49,537 bases of DNA from Collinsella sp. (GTDB lineage Bacteria; Actinomycetota; Coriobacteriia; Coriobacteriales; Coriobacteriaceae), in the NCBI GenBank assembly GCA_019414045.1, contig DXMW01000034.1, forward strand, positions 1-49,537. The letters run 5' to 3'. Every line of letters starts with the position of its first letter. Within the stretch, counting starts at the first letter, position 1. The translations under genes were made by a program, and so were the position numbers. This document shows positions 16,501-23,630 of the stretch, piece after piece. The notes under the pieces were generated by a model. That model searched no databases, was not told the DNA's origin, and saw only the letters and a program-made list of their open reading frames with translations.

Positions 16501-17169
16501 GATTTCGATGCTGTCCTCGTTGCCGATGGTCTGCCCCGTGGAACTCACCATGCGGCGGATGCGATCAATCTCGTCGCCAAAGAACTCAATGCGCACGGGT
16601 GCCTTCTCCTGCGCGGGGAACACCTCGACGGTATCGCCGTGCACGCGGAACAGGCCGGGCGCGTCGGCGGCACCGGCATTGGTATAGCCCATGCCCACCA
16701 GGCGCTGCGGCACCTCATCGAAGGGAATCTCCTCGCCCACCGCAAAGGTTGTCGACTCCCAGTAGCGGCTCTCGACTGGCGGCACGCAACGCAGCAACGC
16801 GCGGGCCGAGGCGACCATGATGCAGTTGTCGCCGCGCACGATGCGTCCCAGGGCCTCGCAGCGCTGCGCCACCACGGCATCGTCGGGCACCTGCTCGCGC
16901 CACGGATAGTCCTTGCGCTCGGGAAAGCGGCACACGCGCGCCAGCCCCACATAGGCGGCAAGGCTGCGCGCAGCGCGATCGGCCGCATCCTCGCCGCTCA
17001 CGATGTAGACCGTCGGGCGCGGACGGCGCGCAAACTGGGCGGCCGCCATGAGCGTGCGGCCCGACTGCGACACGGCCAGCGTCACGTCCTCGCCGGCATC
17101 GAGCCCGGCCTCGACGGTCTGCAGCGCCTCGGCAGTGTAGAGCTGCGCGGCTATACGGTGAATGAGCAT
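13537..17169 (-). CDS. mfd: Transcription-repair coupling factor Mfd
   Basis: The 1210-residue protein is the ATP-driven translocase that removes stalled RNA polymerase at DNA lesions and recruits UvrA. The N-terminal part resembles UvrB (PRPTVYIVSGEDAADRAARSLAAYVG near the start, then RVHGDTVEVFP). A CarD-like RNA polymerase interaction domain lies at about 530-590 (PGDYVVHATHGIALF ... YVPLEQVDRITRYVG). The helicase motor carries Walker A GDVGFGKTE (about 683) and DEEQ (about 783), then SATPIPRTMQM and the helicase C domain with GRVGRS. The C-terminal TRCF domain follows. The ATG at 17169 is chosen because GGAGG lies six bases upstream. Its length is normal for the family. Confidence 0.97.
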   Translation of the reverse strand: MLIHRIAAQLYTAEALQTVEAGLDAGEDVTLAVSQSGRTLMAAAQFARRPRPTVYIVSGEDAADRAARSLAAYVGLARVCRFPERKDYPWREQVPDDAVVAQRCEALGRIVRGDNCIMVASARALLRCVPPVESRYWESTTFAVGEEIPFDEVPQRLVGMGYTNAGAADAPGLFRVHGDTVEVFPAQEKAPVRIEFFGDEIDRIRRMVSSTGQTIGNEDSIEIFPCRELALTDEAVHNMHVALYRASQDDSKLAALLEMVDARIVTPELDRFLPVMYGQTVSPLSHVSGKALVVLSEPRSLFDDCLRAYEDIEARAGEAGVDRLDGLYVRAQQLDFGAQQRLNYVSLIRAGGAVTAELKIEQPAIAGSDNRFMTRIQEVVGKRYACVFAIPDRGARESMELTFGDEGITFEESLTAAPENAGAIGDRVRVAAADSADRAARQEAHASIRERHADALNARSLEAGAAQAAAGAAVPTISRGRVTFVDAALPQGVVVPDANLAVFSIADLNARMDVNRARSRRKVDITQITFPFKPGDYVVHATHGIALFSEIARQEVGGKERDYFLLEYADGDKLYVPLEQVDRITRYVGPDGDKPRLTRLNTADWTRATNKARKNAKKLAFDLVDLYTRRSSITGIACPPDTPEQIEMEESFPYDETRDQLEAIADIKADMEAPKPMDRLLCGDVGFGKTEVALRAAFKCVDSGRQVMVLCPTTILAQQHYETFFERFAPFGLEVEVLSRFRTPAQQKRALKAFAEGTIDVLIGTHRLLSADVNPKNLGMVIIDEEQRFGVQHKEQLKNLREQIDVLTLSATPIPRTMQMATSGVRDMSLITTPPTGRRPVIVHVGEYDPDVVSAAIRLEVGRGGQVYYVSNRVKTIDDAVARVHEAAPEARVGVAHGKMSPREVEDVMIEFATKKIDVLIATTIVESGIDNATANTLIIEDSQRLGLAQLYQLKGRVGRSATQAYAYFMFPGELPLTEEATARLTALSEFQDLGSGMRIAMRDLEIRGAGSLMGAEQHGNLSSVGFDLFTQMLGQAVAEARGDDDAGVEAASVGINLPADYFLSEEYLPAVDQRVLVYRKLAAAEDLESIDEVQEETEAAHGELPLAGLNLFNRARIRIRGERLGLESVTLSGGRITFLGVDVPKKVAFEFKNRYGAVNFPKSRKLSVPYKAGAGAGSGLGRGLDANDGTGPVAAALMLLQQLGASDDD

Positions 17170-17199
17170 GCTGTTCCTCCGGCATCGCAACGCCAAAAG

Positions 17200-17222
17200 C
17201 CCGCCGGGGCAAGCTCGGCGGG
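17200..17222 (-). terminator. Terminator between nth and mfd
   Basis: CCCGCCG and CGGCGGG flank a nine-base loop, and on the minus strand the stem runs into TTTT. It lies about 100 bases after the nth stop codon and just upstream of the mfd ribosome binding site. Confidence 0.65.
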
Positions 17223-17326
17223 TCGTACGTCAAATATATTGTCTGTCATGGTAGCGCATGGAGAGGACTCCGACTCAAGGGCAAACCCGGCCCCGCAAAA
17301 AACGCCAGACGAAGATGCGTTCCGCC

Positions 17327-17992
17327 CTACCCCGTCACGCGCACGCTGGGGCACAAATCTGCCAGCGGACACTCGCCGCACTTGGGTTTGCGGGCGTCGC
17401 AGATCTCGCGACCGAAGGTAATCCACTGATGGTTGACCGACTCCCAATACTCGTGCGGCAAAATCTTGAGCAGATCCTGCTCGGTCTTGAGCGGCTCCTT
17501 GGCATGCGTCTTGGGACTCAACATCAGGCGGTGCGCAATGCGGTTGACGTGCGTGTCCACCGCAATGCCCTCCACGATGCCATACCCCACGTTGAGCACG
17601 ATGTTCGCCGTCTTGCGTCCCACGCCCGGCAGCTTTACAAGCTCCTTCATGTCGGCCGGCACCTCGCCGCCATAGTCGGCGACGATCATCTGCGCGGCCT
17701 CGACGGCATGCTTGGCTTTGCTCTTGTAGAAGCCGAGTGACTTGATGGTGTCTGCCACGTCAGCCACGCTCGCCCCGGCCATGGCCTCGGGCGTGGGCCA
17801 CTGGGCAAACAGCCGCGGCGTCACCTTGTTGACCTGCGCGTCGGTCGTTTGCGCCGAGAGTAGCACCGCGATCAGCAGGCGGAAGGGATTCTCGTGGTCC
17901 AAAAAGCACTCGACCGGGCCATAGCGACGGTTGAGGCGCCCGCACACCTCGATGGCGCGCTCGCGCTTGGCGGCATTGGTCTCGCGTGGCAT
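17327..17992 (-). CDS. nth: Endonuclease III
   Basis: The 221-residue protein is a bifunctional DNA glycosylase/AP lyase for oxidised pyrimidines. It has LLSAQTTDAQVNKVTPRLF with the catalytic-lysine region, the helix-hairpin-helix LPGVGRKTANIVLNV, and the catalytic aspartate in VDTHVNRIAHRL. A complete [4Fe-4S] ligand set, C-X6-C-X2-C-X5-C (CDARKPKCGECPLADLC), lies near the C terminus. The ATG at 17992 has GAGGAG upstream. It sits between an ABC exporter gene and mfd, so the two repair genes are neighbours, although a terminator separates them. Its intact cluster contrasts with the MutY-like protein at 23631-24536. Confidence 0.96.
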   Translation of the reverse strand: MPRETNAAKRERAIEVCGRLNRRYGPVECFLDHENPFRLLIAVLLSAQTTDAQVNKVTPRLFAQWPTPEAMAGASVADVADTIKSLGFYKSKAKHAVEAAQMIVADYGGEVPADMKELVKLPGVGRKTANIVLNVGYGIVEGIAVDTHVNRIAHRLMLSPKTHAKEPLKTEQDLLKILPHEYWESVNHQWITFGREICDARKPKCGECPLADLCPSVRVTG

Positions 17993-18055
17993 AACGACTC
18001 CTCGGCTCAACGGCACAATAAACTTATGGGCACAATTGTCCCACGTCCGAGACGC

Positions 18056-19858
18056 TTACGCCTCCAAGAATGCGCCGGTCTGACGGCTCCACAGGCTCGC
18101 GTACTCGCCACCCGCCTCGACGAGCTGCGCATGCGTGCCGTCCTCGACAATCTCACCATCGGCCAGCACCACAATGCGGTCGAGTGCCGCCACGGTGGAC
18201 AGGCGGTGCGCCACCACAATGGAGGTGCGCCCGCGCATCAGGTTCTCGAGCGCCTCCTGCACCAGCGCCTCGGACTCGCTGTCAAGGGCAGAGGTCGCCT
18301 CGTCGAGCACTAGAATCGGCGCATCGGTTAGGATGGCGCGGGCGATAGCCACGCGCTGACGCTGGCCGCCCGAGAGCTTGACACCGCGCTCACCCACCAT
18401 GGTGTCAAAGCCACGGGGCAATCGGTCGATAAACTCCAGGGCATTGGCCAGGCGCGCGGCCTCGCGAATCTGCTCATCAGTGGCGTTGGGACGACCGTAG
18501 GCGATATTCTCGCGAATGGAGCGGTGGAACAGCAGCGCCTCCTGCGGCACGTAGGCAACCTGGCGGCGCAGGCTCTGCTGTGTGCAGCGCGAGACATCCT
18601 GACCGTCCACGAGTACGCGGCCGCCCTGGACATCGTCCAGGCGCAGCAGCAGCTTGGTGAGCGTCGTCTTACCCGAGCCCGATTTGCCCACCAGGCCCAC
18701 GCGCTGGCCCGCCGCCACATGAAGTGTCAGGTCATCGAACACGTTCTCGCCCGCCGCAGCGTCACGGTACGCAAAGCTCAGGTGCTCAAAATCAATCGCG
18801 CCCTCGCTCACCTTGAGCTCGGGGGCATCCGGGTCGTCTGCCACCAAGCGTGGCTCGTCCAGCACGCGCGTCATCTCGGCCGCATCGCCCAAAGCGCGGT
18901 TGATACGCTGCATCATGGAACTCACGTAGTTCAGGCGCATGGTGAGGTTATAGGTGTAGGTAAAGATCATGACGAGCGAGCCCGCCGAGATGCCAAACCA
19001 CGCGTTGCCGCCCGCCACGAACACACTCACCACGGCCATGGTGATGACGATAAGGCCCGAGGTCGTAAAGTTGCGCTGCATCATGGCGTGCATCGAGACC
19101 GTCTCGGCGTCGCGCGCGGCTCGATCGGCGGTGTCGAACAGATCGCGTTCAAAGTCCTCGCGCCCGCAGGTCTTGACGGCCAAGATGTTCGTGACCGCGT
19201 CGGAGAGCACGCCCGACAGCTTGTTCTGTGCGGCGGACGTCGCGGCCGAAAGCGGCATGATGCGCTTGTACATAAGCCAGACAAACGCGATGTAGACGAC
19301 CATGATGCACACCAGGATCACGGTAAACGTCGGCACCACCGGGGCGAGTGCGGCCACGGTACAGATGACCGAGGTGATGGTGGGGATGAGCGAATACACC
19401 GTCACGTCCACCAGACCCGTGTAGCCGCTCATAAAACGGCTCGTCTGGCTCACGAGCGATCCGCCAAAGCGGCTGGTGTGGAATGTCATGGATTGATTGG
19501 AGAGCGTGTCAAAGCACAGGCGCGCCAGGTGATAGTTGCCCGCAATCTCGAGCTTGTAGACGGTGTAGTCCTGTAGCTTGGAGAGAATCTGACCCACCAG
19601 GTTAACGAGTACGAGCGCCAGAATGTAAGGGCCAAAGACCTCAAACACCTGGTCGCCCGCCACGGGGCCGGCTTGGACGCGGTCGACGATGAGGGCCATA
19701 ACGTAGGTGTTGGCAAACGTGAGCAAAAAGATGTAACCCGCCGACGAGAACACCGAGAGAAAGACAATCAGCGGCTGTGTGCGCGTGACACCCCAAAACC
19801 GCTGCAGCGTGCGGCGCACGGTGGAGCGGCTGAGCGGACTGGTGCTTCTCTGAGACAT
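18056..19858 (-). CDS. ABC transporter, fused permease and ATPase (exporter type)
   Basis: The 600-residue half-transporter has an exporter-type membrane domain with six helices (about 35-320). A nucleotide-binding domain carries Walker A LVGKSGSGKTT (about 388), the Q-loop region VPQEALLFHRSIRENI, signature LSGGQRQRVAIARAI (about 495) and Walker B ILVLDEATSALD (about 517), with the H-loop histidine in VVAHRLSTV. It would dimerise to expel a lipid, peptide or drug. The ATG at 19858 is preceded by AAAGGA. It stands alone rather than as a tandem pair, so it is probably a homodimer or works with an unlinked partner. The substrate cannot be read from the sequence. Confidence 0.93.
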   Translation of the reverse strand: MSQRSTSPLSRSTVRRTLQRFWGVTRTQPLIVFLSVFSSAGYIFLLTFANTYVMALIVDRVQAGPVAGDQVFEVFGPYILALVLVNLVGQILSKLQDYTVYKLEIAGNYHLARLCFDTLSNQSMTFHTSRFGGSLVSQTSRFMSGYTGLVDVTVYSLIPTITSVICTVAALAPVVPTFTVILVCIMVVYIAFVWLMYKRIMPLSAATSAAQNKLSGVLSDAVTNILAVKTCGREDFERDLFDTADRAARDAETVSMHAMMQRNFTTSGLIVITMAVVSVFVAGGNAWFGISAGSLVMIFTYTYNLTMRLNYVSSMMQRINRALGDAAEMTRVLDEPRLVADDPDAPELKVSEGAIDFEHLSFAYRDAAAGENVFDDLTLHVAAGQRVGLVGKSGSGKTTLTKLLLRLDDVQGGRVLVDGQDVSRCTQQSLRRQVAYVPQEALLFHRSIRENIAYGRPNATDEQIREAARLANALEFIDRLPRGFDTMVGERGVKLSGGQRQRVAIARAILTDAPILVLDEATSALDSESEALVQEALENLMRGRTSIVVAHRLSTVAALDRIVVLADGEIVEDGTHAQLVEAGGEYASLWSRQTGAFLEA

Positions 19859-19937
19859 GGGCTTCCTTTCGCATCTGATAGGGCGAAACGCCATTGTTGC
19901 ACATTGAAGCGCACTTCAGGCAAGCGCGATGCGAAAA

Positions 19938-19964
19938 GCGCCCGCGCCGTGCTTGCGCAGGCGC
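19938..19964 (-). terminator. Terminator after rmuC
   Basis: GCGCCcGCGC and GCGCaGGCGC form a strong stem that runs into TTTT on the minus strand, 18 bases beyond the rmuC stop codon. Confidence 0.65.
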
Positions 19965-19981
19965 CCCGCCGTCAGATGCAG

Positions 19982-21337
19982 CTAGTCCTCGTCTTTTTGG
20001 TCTGCGGGCAGGTCTGCGGACTCCAAGCCCAAAATCGCGTCGGCCTCCCGCGCGTCTTCCAGCGCGTCGATGTCCTTGAGTTTGCGCTCCATGACGTTGG
20101 TGCGCGTGGTAATGATGCCCTCGACCGTTTTGCCCGCGGTCTCGATCTGCTGCTGGGCGCGGCGCAGCGCCGCCTGATAACGCGGCAGCTCGGCCTTGAC
20201 GGCGGAGAGCACGCGCAGTACGTCGTCGGTACGTTTTTGCAGCCTAAACGTCTGGTAGCTCATCTGCAGGCTGTTGAGAATGGCGGCCATGGTGCTGGGG
20301 CCGGCAACGTTGACGTGATAGTCGCGGCCCAGGGCCTCAATAAGCCCGGGGCGACTGACGACCTCGGCATACAGGCCCTCAAACGGCACGAACATAATGC
20401 CAAAGTTGGTGGTCGCGGGTACGCTCAGGTACTTTTCGCAGATGTCCTTTGCCTCGCGCTTCACCATCATATCGAGCGCCTTGCGCGCAGCGGCAACGGC
20501 CTCCGCGTCGCCCGACTCCTGCGCGTCGAGCAGGTGCTCGTACGCGTCGCCCGGAAACTTGGAGTCAATCGGCAACAGCACGGGGTCGCCCTCGTCCACC
20601 GGCAGCTTGACGGCAAACTCAACGCGTTCCGAGGCGCCGGGCTTGGTGGCGACGTTTTCCAGATACTGGTCGGGCGTGAGGATGTCCGCCAGGATCGCGC
20701 CCAGCTGCACCTCGCCCAAAATGCCACGCGCTTTGACGTTGCCCAGCACGCGCTTAAGGTCGCCCACGCCGGTGGCGATAGACTGCATGTCGCCCAGGCC
20801 CTTGTACACGGCCTCGAGCTGGTCGCTCACCTGCTTAAACGATGCCGACAGGCGATCGTTGAGCGTACGGGAGAGCTTCTCGTCCACCGTCGCACGCATC
20901 TGATCGAGCTGCACGTTGTTGTCTTTGCGGATGGCGCCCAACTGGGCATCGACCGTCTCGCGCACCTTGTCCAGGCGGTGCTCGATGCCTTCGCGGTTGG
21001 CGCCAAGCTGTTGGGCCGCCTCGCGGCGCAGGTCATCCATGCGGTCGCCGGCCTGCGAGAACTCACGCGCGATGGTCAGGTAGCGCTGCTGCTCTACGGC
21101 GGCGTCGGTCGTCTGCTGCTGCGCGATGGCATTTGCCGTGCGGCGGGTTTCGGCCAACGCGACGTTCAGGGTGTCGAGCGTGCTGTTGGCCTGCTCGAGC
21201 GCTGCCAGCGTTTCCGCGCTACTGTCGCCACGCTCCCGCAGCTCGGCACGCAGGCTCTTGAGCTGGAGGGCGCAAGCCACAGCAACCCCCACCGCCACCA
21301 AGGCAATCACAACAAGCACAATATCAATAGCAGACAT
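19982..21337 (-). CDS. rmuC: DNA recombination protein RmuC
   Basis: The 451-residue protein has an N-terminal membrane anchor (about 4-27) and a long coiled coil (about 28-150, rich in Glu, Ala, Leu and Gln). The RmuC nuclease-like domain follows (about 170-400: LGNVKARGILGEVQLGAIL, FAVKLP..., PIDSKFPGDAYEHLL, FGIMFVPFEGLYAEV). RmuC limits inversions between short inverted repeats in E. coli, which is notable given the number of inverted repeats in this window. The ATG at 21337 follows GGCGGAG. It is followed by a terminator, and a small HTH gene lies just upstream on the same strand. Confidence 0.93.
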   Translation of the reverse strand: MSAIDIVLVVIALVAVGVAVACALQLKSLRAELRERGDSSAETLAALEQANSTLDTLNVALAETRRTANAIAQQQTTDAAVEQQRYLTIAREFSQAGDRMDDLRREAAQQLGANREGIEHRLDKVRETVDAQLGAIRKDNNVQLDQMRATVDEKLSRTLNDRLSASFKQVSDQLEAVYKGLGDMQSIATGVGDLKRVLGNVKARGILGEVQLGAILADILTPDQYLENVATKPGASERVEFAVKLPVDEGDPVLLPIDSKFPGDAYEHLLDAQESGDAEAVAAARKALDMMVKREAKDICEKYLSVPATTNFGIMFVPFEGLYAEVVSRPGLIEALGRDYHVNVAGPSTMAAILNSLQMSYQTFRLQKRTDDVLRVLSAVKAELPRYQAALRRAQQQIETAGKTVEGIITTRTNVMERKLKDIDALEDAREADAILGLESADLPADQKDED

Positions 21338-21388
21338 AAACTCCGCCCAACAAACCCAATCGATCATCAATCAAAACCGCGATCAATC

Positions 21389-21952
21389 TTACCCCGCCAC
21401 ACACACCGGGCGCCCGGCCCCTTCTTGGGCGCCCCTCTCCTCCGCATATTCCATAATGCGGCGAGCCGTTTTCCTGCTCACCTTTGAGTCATCGCCGGCC
21501 AAGTATGCGTATACGTTTCCTTTATTCAGGCGCAGAGCACGGCAGAGGCCATAGCGCGTTACACCCGATTCCTCCAATGCTTCCAGCGTTTTCTTTCTCA
21601 TCAGGGCGTTCACCCTTCTATCGGCCGCCGGCTTTTCCTTCACCGCTCTATACGCACGCCAAACGTTGGCATAACGATTAGGGAGCTCACTTTTGGCGCA
21701 TAGAGACGCCATGCTACCCGCTTGACCGTACAAGGATAAAACGTCTCGATAATCCCGTTCCATCCACGAGCCCTCGGATAAACCCAGAACGTATTCGGCT
21801 TTTCCTTGCGCCAAAGCGAGCAAAAACAGAGCCTCCGCCACGCGCGGCGCATCCGTCGTCGCCTGCTCAACCAATTTTCTAAAACTCAGCGACTGCTGTC
21901 CGGATAGCTCTCGGCAATAGCCTTTTAAGAATCCCTCAAAGGTCAGATTCAA
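21389..21952 (-). CDS. Hypothetical protein with C-terminal helix-turn-helix
   Basis: I do not recognise this 187-residue protein as a named family. Its first 95 residues look helical and soluble (LSFRKLVEQATTDAPRVAEALFLLALAQGKAEYVL). The C-terminal part has an XRE-like HTH (about 128-170: SGVTRYGLCRALRLNKGNVYAYLAG, then VSRKTARRIMEYA). A TTG start is proposed because AAGGAGGT lies six bases upstream, an unusually strong site. The layout resembles antitoxin or abortive-infection regulator proteins, but no toxin partner is beside it. It ends 51 bases before the rmuC start and may be co-transcribed with rmuC. Confidence 0.7.
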   Translation of the reverse strand: MNLTFEGFLKGYCRELSGQQSLSFRKLVEQATTDAPRVAEALFLLALAQGKAEYVLGLSEGSWMERDYRDVLSLYGQAGSMASLCAKSELPNRYANVWRAYRAVKEKPAADRRVNALMRKKTLEALEESGVTRYGLCRALRLNKGNVYAYLAGDDSKVSRKTARRIMEYAEERGAQEGAGRPVCVAG

Positions 21953-22100
21953 CCGAGCACCTCCTTTTTGTATTACCTGTATCCCTTATTATTATTCATC
22001 TTCAATAATACTATTCAGTCGCACGACAGGACCCACAGGATGCAAGGATTCCACTCGTGGCGATAATCCCTACACCCTAGAAGTCCTAATGCGACAAACG

Positions 22101-22535
22101 CTAGCTCTCCCAGCCGGCGCGGATGGTTGTTATGACGTCATCTAGGCGCTGGCCCAGGGCCGTTAGATGTTGGAGCACCTCGTTGGGCGATGCACCGTTG
22201 AGGATGCACGTGAGGGCATACGACGCCAGAAAGATGGCCGCAAGCCCCAACGGGATGAGCACGATCATCGCCAACGTACGCAGGCGCTGGGCCCAGCGAC
22301 GGCGACGCGCACGATGCTTGTCGAACGCGAGCTCCTGCGCATATGAATCTTGCTGTACGGAATAGGCCTCTGGCGCCGATTCACACCCGGGCACAGCTGC
22401 AGGTACAGCAGCGGGCACGACGTTTTGCACGGGCGCCTGGTTGGCAACCCCTTGCATTTGCATCTCCATGAGTCGTTGCTGCTGACGCAGCATGCGCTCA
22501 GCTTGTTGCTGCGGAGTCTCAAGAAACAGATCCAT
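22101..22535 (-). CDS. Hypothetical small membrane protein
   Basis: The 144-residue protein begins with a Gln/Met-rich, likely coiled-coil segment (about 6-30: PQQQAERMLRQQQRLMEMQM). A variable Ala/Pro/Val linker follows, then a basic stretch (KHRARRRRWAQRLR). It has one transmembrane helix (about 86-110: LAMIVLIPLGLAAIFLASYAL) and an amphipathic C-terminal helix (NEVLQHLTALGQRLDDVITTIRAGW). The ATG at 22535 follows GGAGG. The basic-inside rule puts the N terminus in the cytoplasm. No function can be assigned; the gene stands alone. Confidence 0.65.
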   Translation of the reverse strand: MDLFLETPQQQAERMLRQQQRLMEMQMQGVANQAPVQNVVPAAVPAAVPGCESAPEAYSVQQDSYAQELAFDKHRARRRRWAQRLRTLAMIVLIPLGLAAIFLASYALTCILNGASPNEVLQHLTALGQRLDDVITTIRAGWES

Positions 22536-22792
22536 GCTGGCCTCCAAAATCGGAGCATTCGACGCTTACGACCAGCATCCCGCACCGCCATGACCGCGAC
22601 AACGCAATCGCCGGCAATAGCCACAAAGTTTCTTTTGCTCAAAAGCTGTCGAAAAGCTCAACAACTCCCCTACCAGCACTTTCTCTGAGCTTTTTTCGCC
22701 AACAATCTTTTGGCCTTCCACCCTTACGCCAACTGACCAAAATCTAACCAATAGCTTGACGAAAATTGTGGAGACCGGGACCCCACAAAAAC

Positions 22793-22817
22793 GTGCCGCC
22801 CCAAAAAGGGGCGGCAC
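22793..22817. terminator. Strong bidirectional terminator
   Basis: GTGCCGCCCC and GGGGCGGCAC pair perfectly around AAAAA. TTTTT follows within a few bases on both strands. On the minus strand it would end the rubrerythrin transcript. Confidence 0.8.
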
Positions 22818-22868
22818 ACAACCTTTTTTATCAGCTTTTCTGTATCGAGCACGCGACGACCCAACGCC

Positions 22869-22956
22869 GGAGCGCAAGGCGGGGAAATACCTTTGCCTCG
22901 CGCGACTCTGCGAAGCCGTGAGCGAGAGGGAAAGGTATTTCCCCGCCCTGCGCTCC
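22869..22956. repeat. Large inverted repeat, 26-bp arms
   Basis: Bases 22869-22894 and 22931-22956 are reverse complements except at one position, starting GGAGCGCAAGGCGGGG and ending CCCCGCCCTGCGCTCC. The 36-base interior contains further partial complementarity (CCTCGC with GCGAGAGG). It begins 21 bases past the rubrerythrin stop codon. Confidence 0.8.
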
Positions 22957-22976
22957 GCAGCAGCCAGCGCCAAGCG

Positions 22977-23516
22977 CTAGTAGTTCACCACCTGCTCCTC
23001 AAAGTACGCCTTGGGGTGGTTACACACCGGGCACACCTCAGGTGCCTCGGCACCAACGTGCAGATGTCCGCAGTTCAGGCACTTCCACACCTTTACGCCC
23101 TCGCGCTCAAACACCTCGCCCGACTCAATGCGCTCGACGAGTTTGTTGTAGCGCGCCTCATGAGCCTTCTCCACGGCGCCGACGCCACGGAACTTCTCGG
23201 CGATCTCGGCAAAGCCCTCCTCCTCGGCGGTCTTGGCAAACTCGTCATACATCGTGGTCCACTCGTAGTTCTCGCCCGCGGCGGCATCACGCAGGTTGTC
23301 CAGAGTGCCCGGAACGGCGCCGTCGTGCAGATACTTAAACCACAGCTTAGCGTGCTCGGACTCGTTGCCCGCGGTCTCGGCAAAGATATTCGAGATCTGA
23401 ACGTAGCCGTCCTTCTTGGCCTTGGATGCATAGTAGCGATACTTGGTATGCGCCTGCGACTCACCGGCAAAAGCGGCCTCGAGGTTCTTCTTGGTTTGGG
23501 AATTCTCAAAATCCAT
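22977..23516 (-). CDS. Rubrerythrin
   Basis: The 179-residue protein has an N-terminal ferritin-like diiron domain (about 1-140) with ligand motifs such as EAAFAGESQAHTKY, ETAGNESEHAKLW and GVGAVEKAHEARY. A C-terminal rubredoxin-like domain has two cysteine pairs (CLNCG and CPVC). It reduces hydrogen peroxide in anaerobes, taking electrons from NAD(P)H through rubredoxin partners. The ATG at 23516 has GAAGGG upstream. The gene stands alone between a large inverted repeat and the MutY-like gene. An Rrf2-type regulator gene lies about 1 kb away and could respond to the same stress, though this is not shown. Confidence 0.95.
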   Translation of the reverse strand: MDFENSQTKKNLEAAFAGESQAHTKYRYYASKAKKDGYVQISNIFAETAGNESEHAKLWFKYLHDGAVPGTLDNLRDAAAGENYEWTTMYDEFAKTAEEEGFAEIAEKFRGVGAVEKAHEARYNKLVERIESGEVFEREGVKVWKCLNCGHLHVGAEAPEVCPVCNHPKAYFEEQVVNY

Positions 23517-23630
23517 ATGTGTACTTCCCTTCAACACATGCCGCCCGTAGGCTTCGAGCGGCCCTATCTTTAGGATGCCCCCATGCCGAGAATCTAAACC
23601 TTACAATCTCGTTCTTCAAATTCAAGCGAG

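Larger units (their letters stand above)
22536..22976. other. Intergenic region with hairpins
   Basis: A 441-base gap. An open frame covers much of it on the minus strand but runs straight through two large hairpins and has no family features, so I do not call it. The region contains the terminator at 22793-22817 and the inverted repeat at 22869-22956, and presumably the promoter of the small membrane protein gene. Confidence 0.65.

Noticed and set aside
13561..17421. A 1,286-codon open frame antisense to mfd
   Set aside because: It is the plus-strand shadow of mfd created by GC-rich codon use. The Arg/His/Leu-rich translation has no domain structure. Similar long shadows opposite other genes were also left out.
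22566..22973. A 135-codon open frame on the minus strand
   Set aside because: It reads through the inverted repeat at 22869-22956 and the terminator at 22793-22817 and has no family features; it is a by-product of GC-rich spacer.
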